A stretch of DNA of 64,000 bases from Chloranthus sessilifolius (lineage: Eukaryota; Streptophyta; Magnoliopsida; Chloranthales; Chloranthaceae): contig CM037584.1 in the NCBI GenBank assembly GCA_021018995.1, forward strand, positions 144,167,317 through 144,231,316, given 5' to 3'. A program made the position numbers and the translations under genes. Under the pieces are notes generated by a model, which made no database searches, was not told where the DNA came from, and saw nothing but the letters and a program-made list of their open reading frames with translations. Within the stretch, counting starts at the first letter, position 1; each line of letters begins with the position of its first letter. This document shows, piece after piece, positions 1 through 11,160 of this stretch.

Positions 1-53
1 TTTTTCATTTCAATCTTTATCTTCTTTTGCAACCCGATACAATTGTTCCAACA
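1..53 (+). mobile_element. Tail of a Ty1/copia-type LTR
   Basis: The first 53 bases resemble the far end of the minus-strand copia LTR found at 3490-3540 (shared run TTTCAATCTTTATCTT, then a related AT-rich tail) and end in TTCCAACA, the inverse of a TGTTGGAA-type LTR start. No primer-binding site follows, so this would be the end of a 3' or solo LTR. The match is short and only partly conserved. Confidence 0.4.
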
Positions 54-137
54 AGCTGTGTTCGTTTCTTGATAAGGTGTCACGTGATTGCGAGTTACAC
101 TACATCCTGTAAGGGTTCTTGTTGAAGTTTAGTCCAC

Positions 138-515
138 ATTTGGTAAATTATAGCCTTGTCAGTCCCCTCATAATATCCTGGGCCCTTCCACTCATAGCCA
201 ATTGGTTTTCAGATAGATACACAGATTTATCATTGGATAGATTATAGTCTTGTCTTGCCCCTTATAATATCCTGGCCCCTACACTCATTGCCAATTGATT
301 TTGAGTTGGATATACAAATTTATCATAGTAACAAAGCAGGTCCATCTCCACTCCATATCACCGAGTTCAATCCTCCACGTGATTTGGCTCAGACCTGCCA
401 ACACGTGCGGGGGCACATTGAAGTTTAACCCCTCACTAAATAAATTATAGCTTTGTCTCACCCCTTATAATATCTTGGCCCCTCATTACCAATTGATTTT
501 AAGTTGGATGCCTAG
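138..515. repeat. Three diverged copies of a ~75-bp repeat
   Basis: Copies at about 138-219, 235-314 and 437-511 share the order AAATTATAG, CTTGTC, CCCCTTATAATATC, CTCATTGCCAATTG and TTGGAT. The first two are nearly adjacent; the third follows about 120 bp of unrelated sequence. The composition recalls LTR or leader fragments of plant copia-like elements, but I see no ends or coding sequence. The rest of 54-1180 holds no gene I can support. Confidence 0.45.
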
Positions 516-1364
516 ATTTATCAGTTCACCTCATCCCAGACGGTTAAAGAAAAACGTTCCAAATCACTGATCCCAAATATGGGCCATTGAAATTTTCCTT
601 TTGGGGGAATCAACAACCTCAGCGCTCCTCTTTGGCAACAAATGCTCAATCCTTTCGTCATATAGTAAGAAGGCGGATGCTACTATACCTCATTCTACTG
701 AAACAAGAAAAGGGGGCTTAAGGTTATCTTCCTCAAGGATTAAAAGTAGTCGATTGAAAATATAAAAAATTGAACGAGACGATTCGGCTCCGATGCCAAT
801 TGTTAGATTTAAAGATTACTAACGCTCAATCAAGGCTGCAAGTTTAAGATAAAAACATCAACTGGTCTTCACGAATAAACTTCAACGATATATGTAAAAC
901 CACTGCCTTCAATTAAAAAAGGAAGTGAAGCTTTGCATCGATACTTGACATCAATGATCACTTATTAATGACCATGCTAGCTCTTCTCTTCTCAAGATGG
1001 GGTGTTCGACTAAGTTAAAAGGAGCGACTGAAAATCCGCTTCTACATGGTAAGACTTGCCATTGACGAGGTGGGAAGAGAGAGGTATCACTTATTAATTA
1101 TAATCTATACAGATATGTGAGGTCAACATTATTAAACCTATGCCAAGGCGAGTCATTAGGAGGACTCTATAACTATTAAGGTCGTCAATGGGCCGTGGCC
1201 AGCCCGGGCTTTAGCAGTGCCCTGGCTCTAGCCCTAGCCAGGACTTAGTATGGTTGGACCTAGCCTTAGCCTTGACAGGCTTTAACATGGTTAGCCCTAG
1301 CCCTAGCGGGCTAGGGCAGGGCTTTGGGCTTACGAAGATTACCATTTTTTTTAGTTCTTATGCT

Positions 1365-1440
1365 ATAAAAATATATATATATATATATAATATATATAAT
1401 ACTAATTATTACATAATTTTTTATATAATTATAATATAAA
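1365..1440. repeat. AT microsatellite / AT-rich tract
   Basis: Runs of (TA)n with short interruptions, continuing into AT-only sequence. Similar tracts lie at 8071-8092 and 13155-13180. Confidence 0.8.
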
Positions 1441-1592
1441 ATATGAAAGAAGGATAGCCCTATTTTGAAAATTATCAAACTAAATTTTTATCTCCAAATT
1501 AAGATTGATCTTGTGTTTAGAAAGAAGGATATATTTGATAAAACAAAGATATAGAATATTAGTTAATTATATATATATGGGAGTTGGTTTGG

Positions 1593-1912
1593 TCCTCCAT
1601 TGAGAGGACACTCGAGCGTCCTCCAACATGTTGCGGAGCTCCACGTGCCACACAAAACATTATTTGGGTGCCACACGGAGCGAGGGGGATGAGTTAGATC
1701 AATTTTGGAAAAAAATAGTTTCAAAATTTTTATTTTAAGGCTCCATTGAAAGTTTGACTGATATAAATGGTTCAGATTTCAAGACTCAAAAAATACATGG
1801 TGGAGATGAATTTTCATTTTTATTTTTCAAATAAGATCTAAGCAATGCACCTATACTCTGTGTGTCATCAATTAGGCGTTCCGCTGACGCTTTAGCGTTC
1901 TCCAATGGAGGA
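1593..1912. mobile_element. Small terminal-inverted-repeat element (MITE-like)
   Basis: The left end TCCTCCATTG and the right end CAATGGAGGA are exact reverse complements, about 320 bp apart, and partial complementarity continues inward (AGCGTC on each side). There is no open reading frame inside. No clear target duplication is visible, so the superfamily is open. Confidence 0.5.
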
Positions 1913-2165
1913 AGGGCCAGGCCTTGTCCTATCTTAGCCAGCCCTAAATTTCAGGGCTTTCATTTTAAAGGCCCAAGCCCTATCATAGGGCCCTAAAAGT
2001 ATGGCCTTAGCCCTAAGATTTAGGCCCAGCCAAAATTCCTACACTAAAGGCTGGTCCTCCTAGACTCCGAAGCCTGGCTTGATGTGACAATGTTCACAGC
2101 AAAATGGTATGAAGCGAATTTTTACTTAAAATATAAAAAATCAACTCTACTTAATTAAACTTTTA

Positions 2166-2235
2166 ATGCAATTGACCAAAATTCTTTCGCTCATGCCCCC
2201 CTCTCCACACGTGGCATGCAATTGACCAAAATTCA
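2166..2235. repeat. 19-bp direct repeat in the subtilase intron
   Basis: ATGCAATTGACCAAAATTC occurs at 2166-2184 and again at 2217-2235, just before the exon acceptor. It may be a short tandem duplication or the footprint of an excised element. Confidence 0.8.
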
Positions 2236-2279
2236 CTTTGTGGTCTTTGATCATTTTCTAACATTGCTCTTTGCTGCAG

Positions 2280-2875
2280 CTTACACAGGAGACACATCAC
2301 AAGACAACATTTTGGCTGGAGGATCAATGAAGCTAGCTGATCCTTTCGACATAGGCGCTGGCCACATAAATCCGCTAAAGGCGCTCGACCCAGGGCTCAT
2401 TTACGACATGGATACCCAAGATTACATCCTCTTCCTTTGTAGCATAGGCTACACTAAAGATCATATAATCAGAATGGTTATACCATCTCCTGGGGTCGAC
2501 TTTAGCTGCCCAAAAGAAAGTCCGAGTGATATGAACCTCAATTACCCGGCGATCACCGTATCTAACCTCCATTCTACTGTGACCATCAAGAGAACACTAC
2601 GAAATGTTGGCCATACTGGGGCCATTTACTCTGCCAGTGTTGTGAATCCTCAAGGAGTGGGGGTTGTGGTTTGGCCAACGGTCCTAGTTTTCTCCCGGAA
2701 CTCCCAAAAGATTACTTATTATGTCACCCTAACACCTCTAAAGAGTTCTCAAGAGAGGTTTGACTTTGGAGAAATTGTGTGGTTTGATGGCCATCATCAT
2801 GTTAGGAGTCCTATTATTGTTTGTGTGAATAACAGTGGGAATGTGGATGATACTACACCTCATTCTAGCGCTTAG
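2280..2875 (+). CDS. Subtilisin-like serine protease, last exon only
   Basis: This exon encodes about 198 residues of the C-terminal part of a plant subtilase (S8 family, most like the SBT3 group), an extracellular or vacuolar serine protease. It starts at a good 3' splice site (TTGCTGCAG, ending at 2279) rather than at the upstream ATG at 2216. Recognisable parts are DPFDIGAGHINPLKALDPGL, the end of the peptidase domain, and then the fibronectin-III-like domain with NYPAITV, TVTIKRTLRNVG and PTVLVFS. The frame is intact to a TAG stop. The catalytic Ser block (GTSMSCPH) and the Asp and His blocks are not in positions 1-2279, so earlier exons are either beyond the window across a repeat-filled intron or lost. 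It could therefore be a gene end or a fragment. Confidence 0.85.
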
Positions 2876-3017
2876 ATTTCCCACCTAAATGGAGTTGTAG
2901 CTTTAACTATGCAGACTAAGAAACTTACAAGGGTTAGGAGACTACATCTTCCTCTTTTACTATAAATGATCTGCTCTTTCTTTCTGTATCTTTTCGGGAG
3001 TATGATTAACCATTAAG

Positions 3018-3082
3018 GGCCTGTTTGGATAAAAACATGGGAAATGTAGGAAAGTAAAATAATATTCCTACATTTTCCCATG
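3018..3082. mobile_element. End of a Tourist/PIF-like MITE with hairpin
   Basis: TAA followed by GGGCCTGTTTGG resembles the start of Tourist/PIF-type MITEs with their TAA target site. Immediately inside, CATGGGAAATGTAGGAA (about 3036-3052) pairs with TTCCTACATTTTCCCATG (about 3065-3082). The opposite terminus with CCAAACAGGCCC was not found, so it is probably truncated. The rest of 2876-3489 shows no gene. Confidence 0.35.
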
Positions 3083-3489
3083 AATACCGAGTTATAGAAA
3101 ACCATGGCATTCTTTTGTTTTCCTTTGTTTTTCACTGTTTGGATAAACACATTGCTAGCTAAGAAAACGCACGATTAAGAAATCTTGTGTTTGGTTACAA
3201 ATGCAGAAAATTCTAGGAAAATAACATATCCTAACAACAAAAGCTGTAATACTACAAAAGATCATCAAAATTGAAAACAACTGTAATATCGTAAAAGTGA
3301 TCATCCACAAGAATAATCCACAAAAATGACCATCTACATAAATGACTAATCATGGGCGTGGACCTGTTGTCAGACGATCAAATTTTGATTCCGTGTGGAG
3401 ATCATGGGCATACCAGGAGAAGGGTTCTGGGGTCACTTTTAGGATGTGTTCCACTTGAAATTAATATCTGGCCGTCTGATAGGCGAGCT

Positions 3490-4020
3490 TGTTTGAAATA
3501 TTGATACAAATTTCCAAAAAGATAAAGATTGAAATAAAGAAATATGCAGATATGGTTCGAGGCACGTTGAATATCGTTGTCTTTAAATCGATATTTGCCC
3601 CTACCACTATAATCAAGTGGTCACCAACATGTTACCGGAAAATCTGTTCCAGGATACAATGAACTGACAGCATATTCTTGTGATAGATTTGGTGAATTTG
3701 ATCAAGCAAACAGAACACCAGACAGTGCAGAGGACGAACTTTGAAATCAAAACTTAAAAATGGGAAACAACATAGAAAATGCAGTGTTTGAAATGAGGGC
3801 CTCGGGTCCCTTTTATACAAATCAACAGGTGTAACTGAACGGACATATCCTTTAAAAGTAACTAAACGGAGATATCCATTTAAAGTAACTGAACGGATAT
3901 ATCCGTTTACAAAAGAGCGATTTAAAATTCAAACGATAATAAACAAAACTATAAAAATGCGGTTATGCTTTTGTTCAAAAAATTAACTAAATGCATTAAT
4001 GCTTTGTGCTCATCCCATCC
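3490..4020 (-). mobile_element. Ty1/copia 3' LTR, distal half
   Basis: Read on the minus strand this continues the copia LTR that begins at 60694 and was split by LTR A. It holds repeated GGATATATCCGTT-type motifs (3840-3910), a TATA box, and a terminal CAAACA at 3490, inverse to the TGTTGG start. No primer-binding site follows, which fits a 3' LTR. With 60453-60694 the LTR would be about 770 bp, an ordinary copia length. Confidence 0.65.
3808..3817 (-). promoter_or_regulatory. TATA box of the copia LTR
   Basis: On the minus strand the sequence reads TATAAAAGGG, followed by a GA-rich start region. Three GGATAT-CCGTT-type motifs lie just upstream. Confidence 0.6.
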
Positions 4021-5044
4021 CGCCCTGATGTACCGGTATTCCCTACACACATTATTTTTTCTTTACACGGATCTCTGGGAAAATCGAATCGCCAGATCGT
4101 AGATCACAATCTGAATACAAAATACTTGGTACATTCACACACATGTGAAAATCAAAGTAGATAATACTATGACATAATTAACATCTCCAATTCTAATATC
4201 TAACATGAATAATAAACTAAAACAAACCACCGGTGATTGTCAACCATTACCTAACAGTGGTGTACAATAGGTATATAATAGCACGAATGTACCAAGCCCA
4301 AACTTACTAAAATCCACAATGTAATCTACGATCCCCGAACTAAGGGTACAAATCCTCAAACGAAAATCTTCTTTCGGCACGCAAAATTGGACTCTCCTCA
4401 AGTCCGGTGTCCTCATCAAGTGCTACACCTGTGACGTATAGTCGAGGTGAGCTAACAGTCTAAGCTCAGTAGAGAAAACTGATACCAATATACATCTCAT
4501 CAGTTATGCATAGATTCAAAGACAAAGATCATGACATATTCATATTAAAATTGATGATATTTTCATATTCAAAATAGAAACTGAATTCAAAGACATTTTC
4601 TTATCAAAATCGAAACCGATTTCAAAGATATTTTCTTATCAAAACTGAAACTGATTTCAAAGACATTTTCTTATCAAATGCATTTTCTTATCAAAATTGA
4701 ATTTTCAAGACATTTAATATCAAATAAAATTTCTAATCATTTTCGTATCAAGGGCAATTTCATATCAAAACAGAATACTTTTTCATACCGAAGCGGAAAA
4801 ACCCTTTTTTATAACAAAATCGAAGCTAAGATCAAAGTCTTTTCGTACTAAAAAAAACTTCACATCAAAACAGGGTGTCTTGTTCATATCAAAACGGAAA
4901 GCAATTTACTGAATTCGATTCACTTACATGTCTTATCTTTGATTTACTGAGTTCACTTACATTCACTTACATGTCTTATCTTTGATTTACTGAGTTCACT
5001 TATATTTACTTACATGTCTTACATATTCTTACATAGCTTACATA

Positions 5045-5330
5045 GTCGATTCACAAATATCTCGTTGTGCCGGTTCGATTCACGGATATCCCGCTATGTC
5101 AATTCGATTCACGGATTTACTGTCGTACCGATTGGATGCACGGTTATTCTGCCGTGTTGGTTCAATTCACGGATATCTCGCCGTGTCGGTTCGATTCACG
5201 AGTTTAATCACCATGTCAATTCGATTCACGGATATCTCATTGTGCTGGTTCGATTCACTGATATCCTGCCGTGCTGGTTCAATTCATGGGTTTAACCGTC
5301 ATGCCAGTTCGATTCCACCCTAGCGGCCCA
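5045..5330. repeat. Degenerate ~40-bp tandem repeat in LTR A
   Basis: Repeated units of the form 'ttcgattcacggatatc-cgccgtg-cggttcgattcac'. A shorter version is in LTR B (8800-8850, 'ggatatcccaccgtgccggtc') and in LTR C (58480-58540). The flanking 4550-4900 is full of related 'tttcttatcaaaa' repeats. Confidence 0.7.
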
Positions 5331-6174
5331 CGACGTACTTATAATCCACCCATGGCGGTCTACGGTATGCTTATAATCTGCCCATAGTGGTCCACGGAAT
5401 ACTTATAATCCGCCCATAGTGGTCCACTTAAATGACCAGACTTATTAGTCGATTTACTTATTTGATGTTTGCTATTTCATTCCAGATTCGATCTTCCTAA
5501 AACTTCGAGCAAAATGATTTCGATCCTCCAAATGATTTCAAAGTAAAACACACTTTTCAACAGATTTCAAGCAGATGCATCTTTGATATTTCAAAATAGT
5601 AGAAAACGACATACATTTCGATATCTCAAAAGTTCTAAGGCAAATACACAAATACATTTGTCGATATTTCAAAAGATTTCAAAGCAAACATGCATTTGAT
5701 ATTTCAACAAGTCTAAATATAATTCAAATATGATCAATTTATCACATTCCGAATGATCATATCAAAGCATCTATGAAAAATCAAATTGAAATGCAATTGT
5801 GTGTGAAGTTTTTCCCACCTTTGTTCACGAGACATGCAAGATGATGCAACTTTCCCGTACAAGCATTCTCGATTCTTAACGTACATCGCATTCATGATGA
5901 TGCATTAAGTATTATTCTTAATTTCTAACAACTCCAACGCATCTAAGTGTTTTATCAAAATTGAGGCAGAAATAGGCAAATTCGTGCTAACTTAGAATTT
6001 AACCCAACTTCATCCTAAATTTTGACCTTTAAATCTTTAGATTCACGAAATTGTTAATTTCATAAAAATTGTAGATCTTGTTGTCCTCTTTCCAACGCCA
6101 TAAAAATCGTGTCAACCGAAGTTTGGAGCAGAAATTTATGAATAAAATACCGAGGCAGTGTCGGCAAGCACATT

Positions 6175-6295
6175 CAAAATCGAACGATCGATTTCCAAAA
6201 CCGATCAATTGATTTCCAAAACCGATCGATCAATTTCTCTTGAATTTTGGCACTTTTCTGTTTTATCAAATTCGATCGATCGATCGGTTTTGATG
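6175..6295. repeat. Palindromic CGATCGAT cluster in LTR A
   Basis: Several copies of 'cgatcgatttccaaaaccgatc' type motifs, the LTR A counterpart of the larger arrays in LTR B and LTR C. Confidence 0.75.
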
Positions 6296-7350
6296 GACAC
6301 AAAACTCATTCGGGCTTCTTTTTCTTCAATCCAAAACATCCAAAATTCATTATATATACTCCAAATCATACACCCATCTAAATCTAACTAATTTTACACC
6401 AAGCAAATCTAATCTTACCTTTCGATTTCGACCATGCAAGTTCTACGGTGATCGAATATGATGGAAATCGACGTCAAACCTCTTGCTCCTCTTATAGTTC
6501 AATCCTTTCTCTTCTATCACAATGACATCGAAGATCGAAGTTCCGTGTGGTCGGAACAAGCACGAATCTTCTTGAAAAGACGAAGAAGATCCGAGAGGAA
6601 GATCAATGTGGTTAGGGTCTTTCAAAAGGAGTTTTGGAGGGAAATAGAGTTCTCTCACGTTCTTAGCTCGCAACCGCACTGAGATCAATGTTCTCTTGGG
6701 GTCAATTGAAGAAGAAGACGATTTTGAGAGGGAGATCGATGACGATCCGCTCTCGGAAGGGCAACCTGATGGCGCTTCTTCTCTTGCACTCGGTTCTCCT
6801 CTCTCACTCTCTCTCTAAGCTTTTCTTTCTCTTCTTTCTTCTCTCAATTTGCAAGCAAATGAGCAACCCCATGTGAGGGCTTGCTTATAACTTGGGGTTG
6901 TTTCAGTGTGAAGCGTACACACCGAAACGACATTTTAGCTTTATATCCAAGGATCTTAAATTAAATTCTTATGACCAACATCTACACCTAGTCGAGCGTA
7001 TGGGTGTCAGAAAAGTCGAGATGTTACTTATCTAAATGTCCAAATTAAGGCCCAAAGTTGGTCCAAATAGTTGGCCCAACTAGTCGGCTCAAATAGTCAC
7101 ACACACTTATCACACAAAATACATTCTTATAATTTAATTATTTCGAAAGTTCCAAAATGGTCTTGCGTGCCTTGCCGAATATGTACATTTGATGGGTGCC
7201 ACGTGACGGCTTGGGTTATTGGGTTCGGGTTGGGACTTAATGTACTTGGAGCATACCCCCAATTATAACAAGTGGGGTTTGAGGGCACGATACCTAGGTC
7301 AAATATTTGACTTGGGTCAAATCAGTTAAAAGGTCGCAAATTCGTCAAGG

Positions 7351-7355
7351 TCAAC
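7351..7355. repeat. Left target-site duplication of element II (tcaac)
   Basis: TCAAC directly precedes the outer LTR end TATGCAACCGCGG. The identical TCAAC lies at 60414-60418, directly outside the other LTR end. The agreement defines element II as one insertion spanning 7356-60413. Confidence 0.8.
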
Positions 7356-7890
7356 TATGCAACCGCGGATTTTTGAGGATCCCGTTACGACGATGCGCAC
7401 TCGCGAAAAATTTAGAATCGCCACCTGGAGCTTTTGGTGTCCCGGGAAACCTAAATCAATTTTATAAGCCCCGAAGTGCCAAAAATGTGAATGATTCACC
7501 AGTCTAGTTATTGATCAGGAAGGTGTTAGGCACCCGATCAATCCGCTCAAAAGCGGTCTCTACTTTTGAAAAAAATAAAAAAGAAATAAAAAGAAAAGAG
7601 TACTTCCTCTTGCCCGAAGGCACTTGGATCCTATTTGTGCCCCTCCGCAATTACCGAGATTTCGGAGGCATAACGACACAAATTCAAGGATAAAGGAAAA
7701 GCTGAGAAGGTAGAGGAGTAGAGGAGAGAGTCGGAGCTCTCGGGCCCTTGTAGCACAATTGTGGACCTTCGCGTAGGTACACTTGACGAGCTTCCGGTAG
7801 CTTGAGTGGTTGAAGAACGGGTTCTAACCTTTAAGGCTTGATAGTTAAGGGGTAGAGGAAGAAGGCTAAAGGGGTAGTTCTCTCCTAAGC

Positions 7891-10570
7891 TGTGACAGCC
7901 TAAATTTCTGCACCCAAAAACCCGTGCCATTAGGATCATAACTCTGGATGATCCTTGGAACAAACAAAGAGTGTCTGCTTGTCTGGCGGAAATAAAAGTA
8001 GATACTGTCCAACATGGCAAATCAAGTCATCATATAACGCTCTAAAAGAAAAGAAAAGAAACAAGACTATATATATATATATATATATAATCAAAAGAAT
8101 ATACATCCTCAAAAAGAAACCAAGAAGAACCACTGGTGATGGACATCCATCACTCAAAACAATGGTTCCTACAGAATGTATAGAGCTATAAATAAACATC
8201 TACAGTAAATAAATATAGAAAGGTGGCCACCAGGCACACGGATAATCCAAAATACAAATACAGGACCCAAAACAAGACTAATTCCCAAGCTGCTAATAAA
8301 ACTCGTCAGCAAGGGTGTCAGTGTCCTCCTCCTCAGCCTCTGGCTCTGGCTGATAATCGAGATCACTCTCTATACCGGGAGCCTTAGCCTCATAATCTAT
8401 TATATAGAAATAGGGTGAGCTATCCATCTAAGCTCAATAGAAGAAACTCAAGTAATTTGCATCTAAAATATAAAACATGGTTTACAGAACATAACTCAGA
8501 ACAGATGATTAAATCAGATAATACGCATGGTAATGTAATAGATATAGATGATGAAGGATGAATGCAATGTACGTAATTGTCAGAAGTAGACTGTCCTCAG
8601 AGTTTTCAGATGCATGCATATAGTATTTATTGACTTAATTTCTATACTTAAATAACTCCTGTGAATATAGCACGTGGTAGCCAGATGTGTGCCAATGGGT
8701 AACCCTAACCATCATCGTTCAATGAATAATTATAGATAATTGCATCAAGCCTCTTCAAAGGAGAGCAACTTGTGTTAAAGGGTTTACAAGTCAGATACAT
8801 GGATATCCCACCGTGCCGGTCATGAGTATCCTGCTACGTCAGGGGGATTCGTCACATGAACTTTAAATCAATACACATAGAGACTTCAGAATCAGATGGC
8901 AGAATCAGATAACAAAGCTTTTATTATATGTCAGGCATGCTTTTAAAACAGACGAAAATAGATACAGATGTTAGGAAACCATGCAGTCAAAATCGAATAC
9001 AAGTTAAGTTGAATTTCCCCTACCTCAGATCAGGTCTTTCTAAGCAAATCCAATGCTTTTAAAAGAATCATGGTCTTGACCTAGACCATACGTATAGTGT
9101 ACTAAGTGTCAGAAGTGTCAGAATAGAAAATGGTACACTGCCTAATAGTGTTTTTCCCAAAAAAAAACTAAAATAGGCAAAACAGGGGCTTCGATCGATC
9201 AATCTCCATGTTTGATCGATCGGATTCAATCTGATCGATCAACTCATTGTTTCATCGATCGGATGTCTTACTTCTATACAGACAGAATAGAGAAAATATG
9301 ATCGATCAACTCCATGATTGATCGATCGGGTTCATAGTTTGATCGATCAATTCTCATGTTTGATCGATCGAAAACCAACTTTTTGCACCTACAGAATAGA
9401 GGCAATCTGATCGATCAATTCCCTAGTTGATCGATCGAATTCTCAATTTGATCTATCAATCGTCATGTTTGATCGACCGCATTTCCAAGTTAAAAGTTTC
9501 AGAAAAACATGCTTCCTATTCTATACTTTATTATACAATTCGATCGATCAAATCCCCTATTTGATCGATCAATATCATAGTTCGATCGATCAATTATCAA
9601 TTGATCGATCAGTTCATACTTGATCGATCACTTCTAAATTTGATCGATCAGTTCCAAATTTGATCGATCAAATCACCAATTTGATCGATCAAGCATATCG
9701 AGCCTGCACTTCTAAGAAAGAACACCCTTCTGTTCCATAGAGGGCTTTATACAATTCGATCGATCAAATCACCAATTTGATTTATCAGATTATAACTTGA
9801 TCGATCAAATATCCAATTTGACAATCGAAAATGACAGTAAATGTCATTAATACAGTTCGTTGATTTTCAACCCATTTCAGCCCTAAACTTTATGATTCTT
9901 CATGAATCATTCAATCACACGAAAAACACGTATATATGACATCAAACCCACATAAAACCCATAATAACTCACCTCTTTTAATGGCTGTTTCTTGGTTTAC
10001 AGCATCCTTGGTGCAAGTGGGTTTCAAATCCGGGATTCAAGAGCTTGCTAACTCGAGTTCCCCGATGGACCAGAAGTGTATCACCGCTTTAATACATAGA
10101 TGTGTATTGCCTTCCCAATAGATTTGACGTACACCCGTCAATTCTTTCACATTCGAAATCAGAGGATCTGTAACCTAGGGTTTCTCGAGCCTTGGCTTTC
10201 TCACAGTTCTCTCACACAGGTAATAGCTTGAAGATAGAAGTTTTCAGATCAAAGAAGAGAAGTAGGTGGTATTCCCTACCTTCCTTCCTTAATAAGCTAA
10301 TAAAATGGAAATATCTTTGATATTTCTCCATTTCTAATCCTTAGCTCTGGTATTGAGCGCATACGTTACACTCACGTGTATGACATTCCACAAAGGTTCA
10401 ATCGGATATCGGATTTGTGTTGTAAGTGACAAATCATTTCACACGCTCACGAATTAAAAGCCTTGGTATTAATAATCTTATTTTTTTAAAATTTTAAATT
10501 AGTCTCGATTTTCGTGTTAGACACGGATACCAAAGCAGTCAGATGTTCTTAGAATTTTAGGGTCGTCACA
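7891..10570 (-). mobile_element. Solo LTR B, Tekay/Del type, 2,680 bp
   Basis: It starts TGTGACAGCC (7891), ends GGTCGTCACA (10570), and is flanked by TAAGC on both sides (7886-7890 and 10571-10575). The uninterrupted target is visible in the other LTR of element II near 56920. The minus strand begins TGTGACGACCC, which is typical of Tekay/Del chromovirus LTRs (established knowledge). No gag, pol, primer-binding site or second LTR is present, so it is a solo LTR from LTR-LTR recombination. It contains the ggatatccc satellite (8800-8850), a large ATCGATCA palindrome array, and an acidic reading frame at 8293-8391. Confidence 0.85.
9190..9835. repeat. TGATCGATCA palindrome array in LTR B
   Basis: More than twenty copies of GATCGATCA or TGATCGATC, often paired head to head around a short AT spacer. 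Spacing is irregular and there is no conserved direct repeat with unique spacers, so this is not CRISPR. Confidence 0.9.
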
Positions 10571-10730
10571 TAAGCTCAAGGGTTTTTAATGGAGGATAGG
10601 GTTTCTAAGGTGGTTTAGAATTCTGAAATTTGTATGGGTATTTGGTGCACCAAAGGGGGGGAGGGATTGCTTAATCTCTTTCTCTCTCTTGGAAAAACTT
10701 CAAGCCATTTGCAAGGGGGGGTGCCTCTCT

Positions 10731-10737
10731 ATTTATA
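10731..10737 (-). promoter_or_regulatory. TATA box, element II 3' LTR
   Basis: On the minus strand TATAAATAGAGAGG, matching TATAAATAGAGACC in the LTRs of element I (19353 and 33977) and the copy at 57074-57080 in the 5' LTR. Confidence 0.65.
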
Positions 10738-11016
10738 GAAAGAGAGGGTTAGGGGGGTGCTTAAAGGCTAATTAGGATTAGCAATTAGGTTATCCTAACA
10801 TCTAAGGTTTCCTAGGATTTTAGGGTCATGGATATGTGTGAGGATAGGATCAATGGTAGATGATCAGGTGAGGTTTCAAATGACTAGAGGGTTGCAAATA
10901 GGGTAAACAGGGATACAACAGTCCTAATAAAACCCACCCTAAACATTGAGGTGACCAACAAATCAAACCCTAAAAGTGAAATTCGAGCAAAAACCAGAGG
11001 TTACTGTAGCTAAGTT

Positions 11017-11160
11017 TGGCGTGTGTAAAAGACACGCCAAGCATAGCTACAATGTCTTGGAAGTTAGAGCCCGCAGGGGGCCCACCTATACTTGGCGTGT
11101 GTAATAGACACGCCAAGCCATTTTTTGAAAAAAATGGCTTGGCGTGTAATATACACGACA
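11017..11160. repeat. Three GGCGTGTGT palindromes in element II 3' LTR
   Basis: Units begin at 11017, 11093 and 11140. Each has a TGGCGTGTGT-type arm, an AAT- or AAA-type loop and the complementary arm. Between units two and three, ccattttttgaaaaaaatgg makes a further hairpin. The same trio is in the 5' LTR (57360-57510). Confidence 0.9.

Larger units (their letters stand above)
1185..2078. mobile_element. Possible hAT-like non-autonomous element, interrupted
   Basis: The flanks of this stretch (1185-1335 and 1915-2075) are full of GGGCTAGGG / CCCTAGCC-type motifs, and the left edge reads GTCAATGGGCCGTGGCC, like ends of many plant hAT elements (known family behaviour). The two motif-rich parts are separated by a small inverted-repeat element and AT-rich DNA. 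I could not define a matching right terminus or an 8-bp target duplication, so this is a weak call. Confidence 0.25.
4026..7355 (-). mobile_element. Tekay/Del-type Ty3 LTR (LTR A), main part
   Basis: The architecture matches solo LTRs B and C: a 'gtgagct-ctaagctcagta' block (4447-4475), a degenerate satellite of the form 'cacggatatctcgccgtg' (5045-5330), a palindrome cluster with CGATCGATTT (6180-6290), and an AGCGTACACACC block (6915). The left end TGATGTACCGG (4026) resembles the TGTGACAGCCAGG ends of B and C. The right end is displaced: element II inserted at 7355, and LTR A resumes at 60419-60452. Flanks cgccc (4021-4025) and cgtcc (60453-60457) fit a decayed 5-bp target duplication. Orientation is inferred from the minus-strand start TGTAATAACCC-like sequence at 60452. 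Confidence 0.6.

Noticed and set aside
7631-8199. Minus-strand frames of 87 and 129 codons
   Set aside because: They cross the element II / LTR B junction at 7890, so they are chance frames made by the insertion.
9190-9835. Regularly interspersed palindromes resembling a CRISPR array
   Set aside because: Repeat units are too short and overlapping, spacing is irregular, there are no cas genes, and the host is a plant.
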